Source: Actinophytocola gossypii (GTDB taxonomy: Bacteria; Actinomycetota; Actinomycetes; Mycobacteriales; Pseudonocardiaceae). From it: a stretch of DNA of 64,000 bases. Where the stretch lies: NCBI RefSeq assembly GCF_025165815.1, contig NZ_JAFFZE010000006.1:372001-436000 (forward strand), in the 5' to 3' direction. The position numbers and the translations under genes were made by a program. This document shows, piece by piece, positions 19,147-27,555 of the stretch; within the stretch, counting starts at the first letter, position 1, and each line of letters starts with the position of its first letter. Under the pieces are notes generated by a model, which was not told the DNA's origin, did not search any database, and worked only from the letters and a program-made list of their open reading frames with translations.

Positions 19147-20676
19147 ATGAGTACGCCGGCCGCGCCGGACTCCGCGCTCGTGGCGGGCGAGTCCGCGCTG
19201 CCCGACGCGGCTCGGTCGGCCGTGGCGGCGGTCGTCGGGCCCGAGCACGTGCTGCTCGGCCGGGAGGACCGGCTCGGCCGCGCGGGCGGGCTGTCCTATG
19301 TGGACCTGTTGCGGCACAGGGGAACCGGTGACCTGCCGGTGCCGGACGCGGTGGTGCTGCCGGCCGACCCGGAGCAGGTGGCGGCGGTCGTCGCGGTGTG
19401 CGCGGAACACGGCGTCGGGCTCGTGCCGTTCGGCGGCGGCACGTCGGTGGTCGGCGGGGTGGCGGCGTTGCGGGCGGAGCACGCGGCCGTGGTGGTGCTC
19501 GACCTGTGCCGGCTCGACCGGCTGGTCTCGGTCGACCCGGTGTCCCGGCTGGCGGTGCTGCAGGCCGGCGTGGTCGCCCCCGAGGCCGAACGGATGCTGG
19601 CCGAGCACGGATTCACGCTCGGTCACGTCCCTCAGTCGTTCGAGCGCGCCACGATCGGGGGGTTCGCGGCCACCCGATCGTCCGGCCAGGCGTCGGCGGG
19701 CTACGGGCGGTTCGAGGACATGGTCGAGGGCGTTCGGGTCGCCACCCCGCGCGGCGAGTGGCGGCTCGGCGTCGCGCCCGCCTCGGCCGCCGGGCCGGAC
19801 CTGCGCCAGCTCGTCGTGGGCAGCGAGGGCGCGTTCGGCGTGATCACCGAGGTCACCGTGCGGGTCCGGGCCCGGCCGGCCGTGCACCGCTACGAGGGGT
19901 TCGTGCTCGACGGCTGGACCAGGGGCGCCGAGGCGGTGCGCGCGCTGGCCCAGTCCCGGGTGCTCGCCGACGTCACCCGGCTGTCGGACCCGCAGGAGAC
20001 CGAGGTCGCGTTCACCATGTCCGGCGGCTGGAAGACCAGGCTGGTGCGCGGGTACCTGCGTGCCCGCGGGGTCGCCGAGCCGTGCCTGCTGGTGCTGGGC
20101 TGGGAGGGCGCGTCCACCGCGGAGATCGCCGCGCGCCGGCGGGCGGCGCTGCGCGTGCTGCGGGGCTCGCGCCCGGTGTCCCTCGGCACCGCGGCGGGGG
20201 AGGCCTGGCGGCACGGCCGGTTCGCCGGGCCGAGGCAGCGGGACGCCCTGCTCGACCGGGGCGTGTGCGTGGAGACCCTGGAGACCGCGACCTACTGGTC
20301 CACAGTGGACGACCTGCGGGCCGCGGTGCGCGGCGCCCTGGCGGACGCGCTGACCGAGGACGGCCGGCGCCCGGTGATCGCCTGCCACATCTCGCACGCC
20401 TACGAGACCGGCGCGTCGCTGTACTTCACCACGCTCGTCCCGCGTGACCCGGACGACCCGATCGGCCAGTGGAAGCGCGCGAAAGCCGCCGCCTGCCAGG
20501 CAATCGCGGGCACTGAACGTCCACTTGGGACGATCACGCACCACCACGCGGTCGGCGTCGACCACAGGCCGTACCTGCCCGGCGAGATCGGCGAGCTCGG
20601 GGTGGACGTGCTGGCCGCGGTGAAGCGCGAGCTGGACCCGTCAGGTGTGCTCAACCCGGGCAAGCTCACCGGCTGA
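19147..20676 (+). CDS. FAD-binding oxidoreductase, alkyl-DHAP synthase (AGPS)-like
   Basis: 509 residues. It has the VAO/PCMH-type FAD domain (PFGGGTSVVGG, about 94-104, and QSFERATIGGFAATRSSGQAS) and a cap domain. Near the C-terminus it carries the triple histidine ITHHHAVGVDH (465-467), followed by LDPSGVLNPGK. The HHH segment is a mark of alkylglycerone-phosphate synthase, which swaps the acyl chain of acyl-DHAP for a fatty alcohol to form the ether bond. The pairing with glpD, which makes DHAP, supports this. D-lactate or glycolate oxidase relatives are the alternative. The 3' end overlaps a convergent gene by 36 bases. Confidence 0.78.
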   Translation: MSTPAAPDSALVAGESALPDAARSAVAAVVGPEHVLLGREDRLGRAGGLSYVDLLRHRGTGDLPVPDAVVLPADPEQVAAVVAVCAEHGVGLVPFGGGTSVVGGVAALRAEHAAVVVLDLCRLDRLVSVDPVSRLAVLQAGVVAPEAERMLAEHGFTLGHVPQSFERATIGGFAATRSSGQASAGYGRFEDMVEGVRVATPRGEWRLGVAPASAAGPDLRQLVVGSEGAFGVITEVTVRVRARPAVHRYEGFVLDGWTRGAEAVRALAQSRVLADVTRLSDPQETEVAFTMSGGWKTRLVRGYLRARGVAEPCLLVLGWEGASTAEIAARRRAALRVLRGSRPVSLGTAAGEAWRHGRFAGPRQRDALLDRGVCVETLETATYWSTVDDLRAAVRGALADALTEDGRRPVIACHISHAYETGASLYFTTLVPRDPDDPIGQWKRAKAAACQAIAGTERPLGTITHHHAVGVDHRPYLPGEIGELGVDVLAAVKRELDPSGVLNPGKLTG

Positions 20677-21108
20677 CGGCTCCCGCCGCACGACGCCGAG
20701 CCACCCGAACCCGACCATGCCGGCGAAGAACAGCGGCCAGGAGAACAGCAGCCGGGTGCCGATCGCGTCCTGGCAGGTGCCGACGTAGGTGGCGAGCACG
20801 GCGGGGTCCGAACTGCCGAGGCCGTCGGCGAGCAGCGGCGTCTCCACCCCGCCGATGGTGTTGCCGCAGCTCACCGACCCGGCCTGGTCGCGGTCGAGGC
20901 TGGCGACGTGCACCGGGACGAGCGCGAGCACCAGCCCGAGCAGCATCCCGGCGACCGCCAGCACGCCGGCGAACCGGCGCGGGGTGAGGGTGATCTTGGC
21001 GAGCGGGTCGACCGGCTCGGGCTGCTCACCCAGCCGCCCGGCCGGCGGCGGTAACCGGTACGTCGGCTCGTCGGCCGGCGGCGCGGCGGTCTCCTGGTCC
21101 GGGTTCAT
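20641..21108 (-). CDS. Small membrane protein with two predicted helices
   Basis: 155 residues. A proline-rich cytosolic N-terminus (about 45 residues) precedes a hydrophobic helix (GVLAVAGMLLGLVLALVPV), an outside loop with two cysteines (VSCGNT and GTCQDA) that could form a disulfide, and a second helix (LLFSWPLFFAGMVGFGWLG). I do not recognise a family. It is followed upstream by a DUF4232-type lipoprotein gene 23 bases away and probably shares its transcript. Its 3' end overlaps the AGPS-like gene by 36 bases tail to tail. Confidence 0.65.
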   Translation of the reverse strand: MNPDQETAAPPADEPTYRLPPPAGRLGEQPEPVDPLAKITLTPRRFAGVLAVAGMLLGLVLALVPVHVASLDRDQAGSVSCGNTIGGVETPLLADGLGSSDPAVLATYVGTCQDAIGTRLLFSWPLFFAGMVGFGWLGVVRREPSAGELARVEHT

Positions 21109-21131
21109 GCCCACAGCCTGCCCGCTCCGGC

Positions 21132-21737
21132 TCAGGGTGTGAAGTAGGCGCTTCCCTCGACGTGCCCGGCACCGCAGACGGACCCGAAGTCGTGGGACAC
21201 CACGAACGCCTGGGTGTCGTCCGGCGGGATCACCCGGATCCCGGCCGACGGGGGCTGGCAACGGCCGGTGGCCGGCTCGTCGCCGGTGGGCACCACGCCC
21301 CAGTGCAGTTTCTTCGCCGCCGACTCGCCGGGGGCGAGGGTGACCAGGCTTGGCCCGGGGTTGGGCGTGCGCACCAGGTCGGTCGGGTTGGCGTTGCCGT
21401 CGGCGTCGACGAACTCCAGGCCGCCGTAGCCGTACAGGGTGCATTCCCGCTGGCTCTTGTTGGTCACCACGAGGTTCGCGTACCGGTTCCCGGCACCCGC
21501 GTCCGCGTTCGCGATCTCGCCCTCGAGTTCCATCGCCACGCACTTGGTGTCGGCCGCCTCCGGTGGCGCGCTCTCGGTGCCGCCGTCGGGTGCCGTGGTG
21601 GTGGACGGCGACGGTGTGACCGTGACGGTCTCGGTGGCCGTCCGGGTCGGACCGTCTCCTGTGGACGCCTGATCCTCTGTCCCGCAGGCACTCATCAGCA
21701 GGACGAGGCCGGCGAGCACACACATGCGGCGGACCAC
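21132..21737 (-). CDS. DUF4232-type secreted lipoprotein
   Basis: 201 residues. A lipoprotein signal peptide ends in LVLLMSAC, giving a lipidated cysteine near residue 18. A Ser/Thr/Pro-rich linker follows (to about residue 60), then a globular domain resembling DUF4232: ANLVVTNKSQRECTLYGYGGLEF, APGESAAKKLHWG and two cysteines near the end. DUF4232 proteins are beta-rich extracytoplasmic proteins of unknown function. GTG 21737 is preferred because GGAGG lies 7 bases upstream. It is the first of a pair with the small membrane protein. Confidence 0.8.
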   Translation of the reverse strand: MVRRMCVLAGLVLLMSACGTEDQASTGDGPTRTATETVTVTPSPSTTTAPDGGTESAPPEAADTKCVAMELEGEIANADAGAGNRYANLVVTNKSQRECTLYGYGGLEFVDADGNANPTDLVRTPNPGPSLVTLAPGESAAKKLHWGVVPTGDEPATGRCQPPSAGIRVIPPDDTQAFVVSHDFGSVCGAGHVEGSAYFTP

Positions 21738-21794
21738 GCGATCACCTCCCGTTTTCGCTTACTGGTCCTACCAGAAGAGACGCCCGGGCGCCGG

Positions 21795-22847
21795 TCAGGT
21801 TGTCCCCCAGTGGGTGGTGAGCGGCGACATTCCGTCGAACGGGTCGATCCAGACATATGCCCACGCGACCGTGTCGTCGTCCAGCGTCACCCGGGTACGC
21901 CGGTACTCCCGGCCCTCGTAGGTGTCCAGTATGGACAGTGCGGCGGCCGGCGCGGTCAGCTCCACCACCCACCCGGCCACCCCCGGTCCGCCGAGCCGCA
22001 GCGCCGGGTAGCCCAGCCCGGTGTCGAACAGCGTCCCCGCCAGCTCCGCCCGCCGGGGCACGCCCGCCGCGTACGGGGCCAGCATCGGCCAGTGCGACGC
22101 GTCCGGCCGCAGCGTGCCGTAGACGAACACCCGCCCGGGGTGGTCCTCGGGCACCGGCTCGCCGTCGACCGCCAGCACCGCGAGCCCGTCCCCGGCGGCC
22201 GGCTCGCCGACCAGCGCCGCCGCGGCCGCCTGCGGCACGTCCGCGCAACGCACCGGCCGCCCGTCCACCAGCAGCGGGTACCTGTTGTGCCGGGGCTGGG
22301 TGGCCCTCGCGGCCACGTACGCCAGCGGTTCCACCAGCGCCCCGCCGGCCAGCCGGACCTCGCCGGTGACGACCCGCACCAGCCGGTACCGGTCGCCGCG
22401 TCCCTCGCAGCGGTCCAGCACCCGCACCTGCTCGGGCGTGGCGAACCACACCGCGTGCGGCTCGGTGGCCTCCGGCATCGCCGTCAGCGTCGCCGGGCGC
22501 TGGTCGTCGACGACCCGCAGCCCGGCGGCCCACACCGCGGCCAGGCCCGTGCACCGCGCGCGGGCCAGCACGGCCGGTCCGACGAGCCCGAGCGTGCCGC
22601 GCAGCCAGGTCAGCTTCGACGGGCAGGCGTTCGAGCCGTAGCAGAGCACCGGCACCCGCCCGGCCAGCGGCGCGGCCCCGCGCGCGGCGAGCCAGTCGTC
22701 CAGGTCCTCGCCGCTCGCCAGGCGCCAGCCGGACAGCGCCGCCCGGTCCGGCCGCAGCGGCCACCCGGTGCCGTCGTCGTGCACGAACGAGCGGTCCGGC
22801 CGGGCGCCCGGGTAGGGCAGCGCCGGGTAGTCGGTGTCCGGGAACAT
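21795..22847 (-). CDS. Tandem gamma-glutamylcyclotransferase-like protein
   Basis: 350 residues with two GGCT-like (AIG2/BtrG) folds in one chain. The first holds LCYGSNACPSKL at about 68-79. The second holds VFVYGTLR (about 241-247), and its catalytic glutamate candidate is Glu311 in DTYEGREY. The second domain looks catalytically complete, the first less so. The family cyclises gamma-glutamyl amines to 5-oxoproline or a related lactam. Two-domain fusions are unusual. The gene sits 12 bases from the C39-type protease gene in the same direction. The substrate is unknown. Confidence 0.72.
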   Translation of the reverse strand: MFPDTDYPALPYPGARPDRSFVHDDGTGWPLRPDRAALSGWRLASGEDLDDWLAARGAAPLAGRVPVLCYGSNACPSKLTWLRGTLGLVGPAVLARARCTGLAAVWAAGLRVVDDQRPATLTAMPEATEPHAVWFATPEQVRVLDRCEGRGDRYRLVRVVTGEVRLAGGALVEPLAYVAARATQPRHNRYPLLVDGRPVRCADVPQAAAAALVGEPAAGDGLAVLAVDGEPVPEDHPGRVFVYGTLRPDASHWPMLAPYAAGVPRRAELAGTLFDTGLGYPALRLGGPGVAGWVVELTAPAAALSILDTYEGREYRRTRVTLDDDTVAWAYVWIDPFDGMSPLTTHWGTT

Positions 22848-22859
22848 CGCCTCCCGACG

Positions 22860-24146
22860 CTACAGCGGCAGCCGCTTCCCCGGCGGCGCGATGATGTAGG
22901 CGATGCCGCCCGAGCCGCTGGACACGCCGCCGGAGTCGTTGTGCCGCTTGGTGCGCAGCCAGATCGTCTCGAACTGCTCCCGCTGGTAGACGTTGCGCAC
23001 GGCCTCGTTGCTGCTCGACGCCGGGTCGTTGGCGATCACGTCACCGTTCTCGGTGAACCCGACGATCACCATGATGTGCCCGGCCGTGCCGTAGCCCGCG
23101 CCGTCGAGTTCCTCCGCCAGGAACGACTGCGACGTGATCACCGGCACCCCGGCCAGGATGAACCGCTCCACGTCGGCCAGCGAAGACAGCCGGGTGATGT
23201 ACCCGTGCAGGCCGAACGTGGCCGCGTAGGCGGTGTTGAACGGCCAGTTCCCGGTGCCGTCGTAGTCCTTGTCGTAGGTGAACCGGGCCGCGTGGTCCAC
23301 GCTCGGGTCGGCGTACGACGGGTCGACCCAGGCCAGGTCCTCCTCGGTCGGGCCGCGGCCCCAGTACTCGACGACCATCTCGGTCGAGGTCGGGCTGCAC
23401 CACGCCTCGCCGCCCCCGCCGTACTCCGGGTACTCGCCGGCGTGGATGTTCTGCGAGTACCGGGGCACCGGCAGCTCCCGGCCCCACGCGCCGGCGGACG
23501 GGCTGGTCGGCACCGTGAACCGGTCGGGGATCGCGGAGGTCATCGCGCCGACCATGGCCAGCCGGGGCGTCGCCCGCGTGCCGGCCTCCCGGTACAGCGT
23601 CACCCGCAGCTGGTAGGAGCGCAGGGTGACCCCGTCGGCGGCGACGAACGTGTCGACGTTGACGTAGCCGCTGGCGTCGGACTGGTCCGGCACGGTGGTG
23701 CGCAGGATGTCCCGGTCGCCGGAGGCCCAGCGGCCCATGGTGAACCACGGCGTGGTGTCCCCGGCGTCGGTGCCGGCCCGCATCTCGACCTTCAGCCACG
23801 TGTCGGCGGGCGTGGTCGCGTTCCACGACGCCACCAGCTCGGTCGCGCCGAACCCCGGCCGGTAGGACGGCGAGGTCCAGGTGCCGTACTCGTAGCTGCG
23901 GGTGGTGCCAAGGTCGGGCTCGGTGTGCTCGACGGTGCCGGCGGGCCGGCCGATGACCAGGGTGCCGCGCGGGCCGGGGCGGACCCCGTCGGCCTGGCCG
24001 GTCTGGAACCCGCTGGGCGAGCGCCACTCGTGGAAGTCGACGGGGGCGTCCTCGCTGAGGGGGGCGGCGGACGCGGGCACGGAGACAGACCCGGAGGCGG
24101 CGGTGGCCAGCAGGGCGACGGCGACGAGCAGGGGGAACGCCTTCAT
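22860..24146 (-). CDS. Secreted C39-like (papain-fold) peptidase
   Basis: 428 residues. A cleavable signal peptide covers about residues 1-28. A beta-rich N-terminal domain (40-210) precedes a peptidase C39_2 domain. The cysteine-protease triad is Cys250 in EAWCSPTS, His357 in GHIMVIVG and Asp374 in IANDPA. Proteins of this kind are extracellular peptidases of uncertain substrate, sometimes acting on cell-wall peptides. ATG 24146 lacks a clear ribosome site. It is followed by the GGCT-like gene. The regulator PadR lies upstream on the same strand. Confidence 0.8.
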   Translation of the reverse strand: MKAFPLLVAVALLATAASGSVSVPASAAPLSEDAPVDFHEWRSPSGFQTGQADGVRPGPRGTLVIGRPAGTVEHTEPDLGTTRSYEYGTWTSPSYRPGFGATELVASWNATTPADTWLKVEMRAGTDAGDTTPWFTMGRWASGDRDILRTTVPDQSDASGYVNVDTFVAADGVTLRSYQLRVTLYREAGTRATPRLAMVGAMTSAIPDRFTVPTSPSAGAWGRELPVPRYSQNIHAGEYPEYGGGGEAWCSPTSTEMVVEYWGRGPTEEDLAWVDPSYADPSVDHAARFTYDKDYDGTGNWPFNTAYAATFGLHGYITRLSSLADVERFILAGVPVITSQSFLAEELDGAGYGTAGHIMVIVGFTENGDVIANDPASSSNEAVRNVYQREQFETIWLRTKRHNDSGGVSSGSGGIAYIIAPPGKRLPL

Positions 24147-24186
24147 GGTGCTGATTTTCGCGCGTGGTCTTGGTTATGTAAACAGC

Positions 24187-24741
24187 TTACGACTGCTCGT
24201 CCTCCAGCTCGCGGAGGAACTCGGCCCAGAACTCCTCGACGCAGCGTTCGTAGCGCAGGCCGAGCTCGAGCGTCTTGAGCTGCCACCGGTCGGCGATCGG
24301 GGCGAGTTCGTCGCGGCGCGCGCTGTAGTCGTCCGCGCGGCGCCGGTGCGCGAGATGCTGGTCGCGCGCGAGCCGCAGCAGGTCGGACCGGTTGCCGAAG
24401 TTGGCGAAGAACAGCTTGAGCAGGCCCGGGTCACGCACCTCGGCCTGCTCGTCGGTGTGCTCGGCGAGCCACTCCCGGAGCGCCTCACGGCCGGCCGGCA
24501 GGATCTCGTAGGTCCGCCGCCGCCGGCCGGTGTCCTCGACGGTCTCGGCGACCAGCCCGTCGGCGACCAGCCGGGCCGGCTCGTCGTAGAGCTGCGAGTG
24601 CGCGAACGTCCAGAAGCTCCCGACGGTGTCGCGCACCCACAGCTTGAGGTCGTAGCTGGTCGCGGGCGCGTAGCTGAGCATGCCGAGCACCACGTACGAC
24701 GTGGCGTTCAGCTTGCGCCGTCTGTTCCCGTGTTCCGGCAC
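24187..24741 (-). CDS. PadR-family transcriptional regulator
   Basis: 184 residues. The N-terminal winged helix shows the PadR pattern (VVLGMLSYAPATSYDLKLW, FAHSQLYDEPARLVADGLV, RRRRTYEILPAGREAL). The C-terminal half is the Vir_act_alpha_C coiled coil used for dimerisation, ending in an acidic tail (EELEDEQS-like). PadR proteins repress genes for phenolics, drugs or stress. It stands 40 bases upstream of the secreted C39 peptidase and could be in one transcript with it. Confidence 0.85.
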   Translation of the reverse strand: MPEHGNRRRKLNATSYVVLGMLSYAPATSYDLKLWVRDTVGSFWTFAHSQLYDEPARLVADGLVAETVEDTGRRRRTYEILPAGREALREWLAEHTDEQAEVRDPGLLKLFFANFGNRSDLLRLARDQHLAHRRRADDYSARRDELAPIADRWQLKTLELGLRYERCVEEFWAEFLRELEDEQS

Positions 24742-24830
24742 CCCACTGACCCTAACGGGTCGATTTGCATTAGTTCACAGTGCATATCCGTTCGCCGTGC
24801 TCCCAGCAGGCGGACGCTCCGTCGCTCCGC

Positions 24831-25238
24831 TCACAGCACCGCCTGGGTCTGGGTGACCCGGGCGACGAGGCGCCCGTCGTCGTCGGTGATGTCGGTCTCG
24901 ACGACCACGAACCGGCGGCCGACGTGCAGGGGCCGGGACACCGCGGTGGCGTGCCCGGCGCGGACGGCGCGCAGGAAGTTCGTCTTCGACTCCACCGTCG
25001 ACGTGCCGGCCGAACCCTCCGGCAGGTTCTGGAACGCGCACAGCGCGCCGGTGTTGTCGGCCAGGCCCATCAGCACCCCGCCGTTGAGCGCGCCGCCGAG
25101 GGTGGTGCCGGCCTCGCTCCACGCGACCCGGGCCCGCACCTCCTCGGCCGAGCTCGCCAGCACCTCGATGCCCAGCGTCTCCGCGTACGGCACCATGCCG
25201 TGCAGGGCCTTCGTGGCCTCCTCGTCGATGCCCGTCAT
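24831..25238 (-). CDS. PaaI-like hotdog thioesterase
   Basis: 135 residues, one hotdog domain. ALNGGVLMGLADNTGALCAF carries the typical HGG/NGG-type active-site segment with Asp as the likely catalytic residue, and VESKTNFLRAVRAG follows. It should hydrolyse acyl- or aryl-CoA thioesters. ATG 25238 overlaps the stop of the upstream acyl-CoA ligase by 4 bases (ATGA). The ligase and thioesterase are thus coupled and probably act on the same acyl-CoA pool. Confidence 0.85.
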   Translation of the reverse strand: MTGIDEEATKALHGMVPYAETLGIEVLASSAEEVRARVAWSEAGTTLGGALNGGVLMGLADNTGALCAFQNLPEGSAGTSTVESKTNFLRAVRAGHATAVSRPLHVGRRFVVVETDITDDDGRLVARVTQTQAVL

Positions 25239-26869
25239 GCCAGGTGGGAGATGTCGAGCCGGCCGTTCGCGGCCGCCGCGCGCAGGACCTTCTTGTCGAA
25301 CTTGCCGACGCTGGTCTTCGGCACCTCGTCGACGAACGTCCAGTTCTCCGGCAGCTGCCACTTCGCGACCTTGTCGGTCAGGAACTCACGCAGCTCGTCC
25401 GGCGTCGCGGTCTTCCCCTCGGCCAGCACCACGGCCACCAGCGGGCGCTCGTCCCACTTCTCGTCCGGCACGCCGATCACCGCGGCCTCGGCCACCGCCG
25501 GGTGCGCCATCACCGCGTTCTCCAGGTCCACCGAGGAGATCCACTCGCCGCCGGACTTGATGATGTCCTTCGACCGGTCGGTGAGCCGCAGGTACCCGTC
25601 CGGGGTGATCGCGCCGACGTCGCCGGTGCGCAGCCAGCCGTCGTGGAACTTCTCCGAGCCCTCCTCGCCCGCGCCGACCCGGTAGTACGACGCCGCCACC
25701 CACGGCCCCGCCACCTCCAGCTCGCCGACCGCCTCGTTGTCCCAGGGCAGCTCGTTGCCGTCGTCGTCGACCAGCCTGGGCCGCACCGACGCCGGGAAGC
25801 GGCCCTGCAGGATCCGGTAGTTCCAGGCCTCCTCCTGGCTGAGGCCGGCCGGCGGGCGGGACACGCTGCCCAGCGGCGAGGTCTCGGTCATGCCCCAGGC
25901 GTGGATGATGGTCACGCCCAGCTCGTCGAACGCCTTCATCAGCGACGGCGGGCAGGCCGAGCCGCCGACGACCGCGCGGTTCAGCGGCGCCAGGTCCTGC
26001 GGGTGCTCGTGCAGGTGCGCGAGCAGGCCCTGCCAGATCGTCGGCACCGCGCCGGCCATCGTGGGCTTCTCCGCGGCGATCATCGCGGCCAGCGGCTCCG
26101 GCTGCAGGAACCGGTCGGGCATGACCAGCGACGAGCCGACCATCCACGCGGCGTACGGCAGGCCCCAGGACATCGCGTGGAACTGCGGCACGATCACCAG
26201 CGCCCGGTCGGACTGGGCCAGCGCCATCGAGTCGGTCATGCACACCTGCATCGAGTGCAGCCAGATCGACCGGTGGCTGTAGACGACGCCCTTCGGGTCG
26301 CCGGTGGTGCCGGACGTATAGCACATCGCGGCCGCGGAGTTCTCGTCCACGACCGGCCAGTCGAACTCGTCCGGCTGGCCGTCGAGCAGGTCGGCGTAGG
26401 AGTGCACGGTCACCCCGTCCGGGGCCTGGAGCGAGGCCGGGTCGCCGTTGACCACCACGACGTGCCGGACGGTCTCGAACGTGGGCAGCACCTTCGCCAG
26501 CAGCGGCACCAGCGTGCCGTCGACCAGGACCACGTGGTCCTCGGCGTGGTTGGCGACGTAGGTGAGCTGCTCGGGGAACAGGCGGATGTTGAGCGTGTGC
26601 AGCACCGCGCCCATCGCGGGGACCGCGAGGTAGGCCACCAGGTGCTCGGTGTTGTTCCACATGAACGTGGCGACCCGCTGGTCGCCGGTGACGCCGAGGC
26701 CGCGCAGCGCGTGCGCGAGGCGGGCGCCCTCGCGGGCGACGTCGGCGTAGGTGTGGCGGCGCGACTCGGCCCCGGTCCAGGTCACGACCTCGGCGGAGGC
26801 GTGGATCCGGCTACCGTGCCGTATCAGGTTGGCGATGGACAGCTGCCCGTCCTGCATGGTGCCCAACAT
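25235..26869 (-). CDS. Long/medium-chain acyl-CoA ligase (AMP-forming)
   Basis: 544 residues of the ANL superfamily. The P-loop YTSGTTGDPKGVVYSH (about 188-203), the A5 motif GMTETSP, the hinge DRSKDIIKSGGEWIS and the C-terminal catalytic lysine segment KTSVGKFDKK are all intact. It activates a fatty acid to the acyl-AMP and then the CoA thioester. The sequence is closest to the medium/long-chain FadD-like group (MCTDSM-type substrate region not diagnostic). It is coupled to a downstream thioesterase. ATG 26869 has GGGAG upstream. Confidence 0.88.
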   Translation of the reverse strand: MLGTMQDGQLSIANLIRHGSRIHASAEVVTWTGAESRRHTYADVAREGARLAHALRGLGVTGDQRVATFMWNNTEHLVAYLAVPAMGAVLHTLNIRLFPEQLTYVANHAEDHVVLVDGTLVPLLAKVLPTFETVRHVVVVNGDPASLQAPDGVTVHSYADLLDGQPDEFDWPVVDENSAAAMCYTSGTTGDPKGVVYSHRSIWLHSMQVCMTDSMALAQSDRALVIVPQFHAMSWGLPYAAWMVGSSLVMPDRFLQPEPLAAMIAAEKPTMAGAVPTIWQGLLAHLHEHPQDLAPLNRAVVGGSACPPSLMKAFDELGVTIIHAWGMTETSPLGSVSRPPAGLSQEEAWNYRILQGRFPASVRPRLVDDDGNELPWDNEAVGELEVAGPWVAASYYRVGAGEEGSEKFHDGWLRTGDVGAITPDGYLRLTDRSKDIIKSGGEWISSVDLENAVMAHPAVAEAAVIGVPDEKWDERPLVAVVLAEGKTATPDELREFLTDKVAKWQLPENWTFVDEVPKTSVGKFDKKVLRAAAANGRLDISHLA

Positions 26870-27155
26870 CGCTGTTCAGCTCCCTGTGACTCGTGCCCGA
26901 CTCGTGCGGTGGTGCTACCGAACAGTAGTGCCGAAATGGTGATCCTGGACATGGTCTCGTCGGGGTGAACAACCCCCGGAACGTGGGTCACCTGCGGTTT
27001 CGCCGGGAAGAATGCGCGTGTCGCGCGTATGTTCTCAAGGGACGGTGTGTTTACTGGGTCGCGGCACCGCGGGGGAACGCCCAGGTCAGAAAGGCCAGAC
27101 GGGCGCGGGCCCGGTCGCGGACCAGCCAGATGTCGAGTTAGGAAGGATCACCACG

Positions 27156-27467
27156 GTGGCTCTGCCCACGTTGACTCCAGAGCAGCGCGCTGAGGCGCTG
27201 GCCAAGGCGGCGGAGGCGCGCAAGGCGCGGTCCGAGCTGTTGGCGTCGATCAAGTCCGGCGAGCGGACCATCGCGTCGGTGCTCGGTAAGGCGAAGGAAG
27301 ACAAGACCATCGGCAAGACGAAGGTCGCCGCCCTGCTCAAGGCCGTGCCCGGACTGGGCGCGGTGAAGGTCGCCGCCCTGCTCGAGCAGGCCGGCATCGA
27401 CCCGGACCGGCGTGCCGCCGGCCTCGGCGACCGCCAGCGCTCCGCGCTGATCGACGCGCTGAACTGA
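27156..27467 (+). CDS. mihF: Mycobacterial-type integration host factor mIHF
   Basis: 103 residues, close to the usual 105. It has the charged N-terminal helix (EQRAEALAKAAEARKARSEL), the basic segment IKSGERTIASVLGKAKEDKTIGKTKVAALL and a helix-two-turn-helix (VPGLGAVKVAALLEQAGI) typical of mIHF. It is an essential actinobacterial nucleoid-associated protein that bends DNA and affects recombination and secondary metabolism. GTG 27156 with GGAAGG upstream gives the family length; longer in-frame starts are unlikely. A strong hairpin terminator follows at 27475. The 286-bp upstream region holds its promoter and a long leader, with nothing else recognised. Confidence 0.93.
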   Translation: MALPTLTPEQRAEALAKAAEARKARSELLASIKSGERTIASVLGKAKEDKTIGKTKVAALLKAVPGLGAVKVAALLEQAGIDPDRRAAGLGDRQRSALIDALN

Positions 27468-27474
27468 CGCGTTC

Positions 27475-27508
27475 CAGGGCCCGCCGGGACTAGTTCCGGC
27501 GGGCCCTG
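27475..27508 (+). terminator. Intrinsic-type terminator after mihF
   Basis: Perfect 13-base arms CAGGGCCCGCCGG and CCGGCGGGCCCTG around an 8-base loop, beginning 7 bases after the mihF stop. The A/T run is weak, as is common in actinomycete terminators. Confidence 0.8.
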
Positions 27509-27555
27509 AACGTGTTCAAAATCCTACCCCCGGGGGAGTTTGTCCGGCCCGATCG

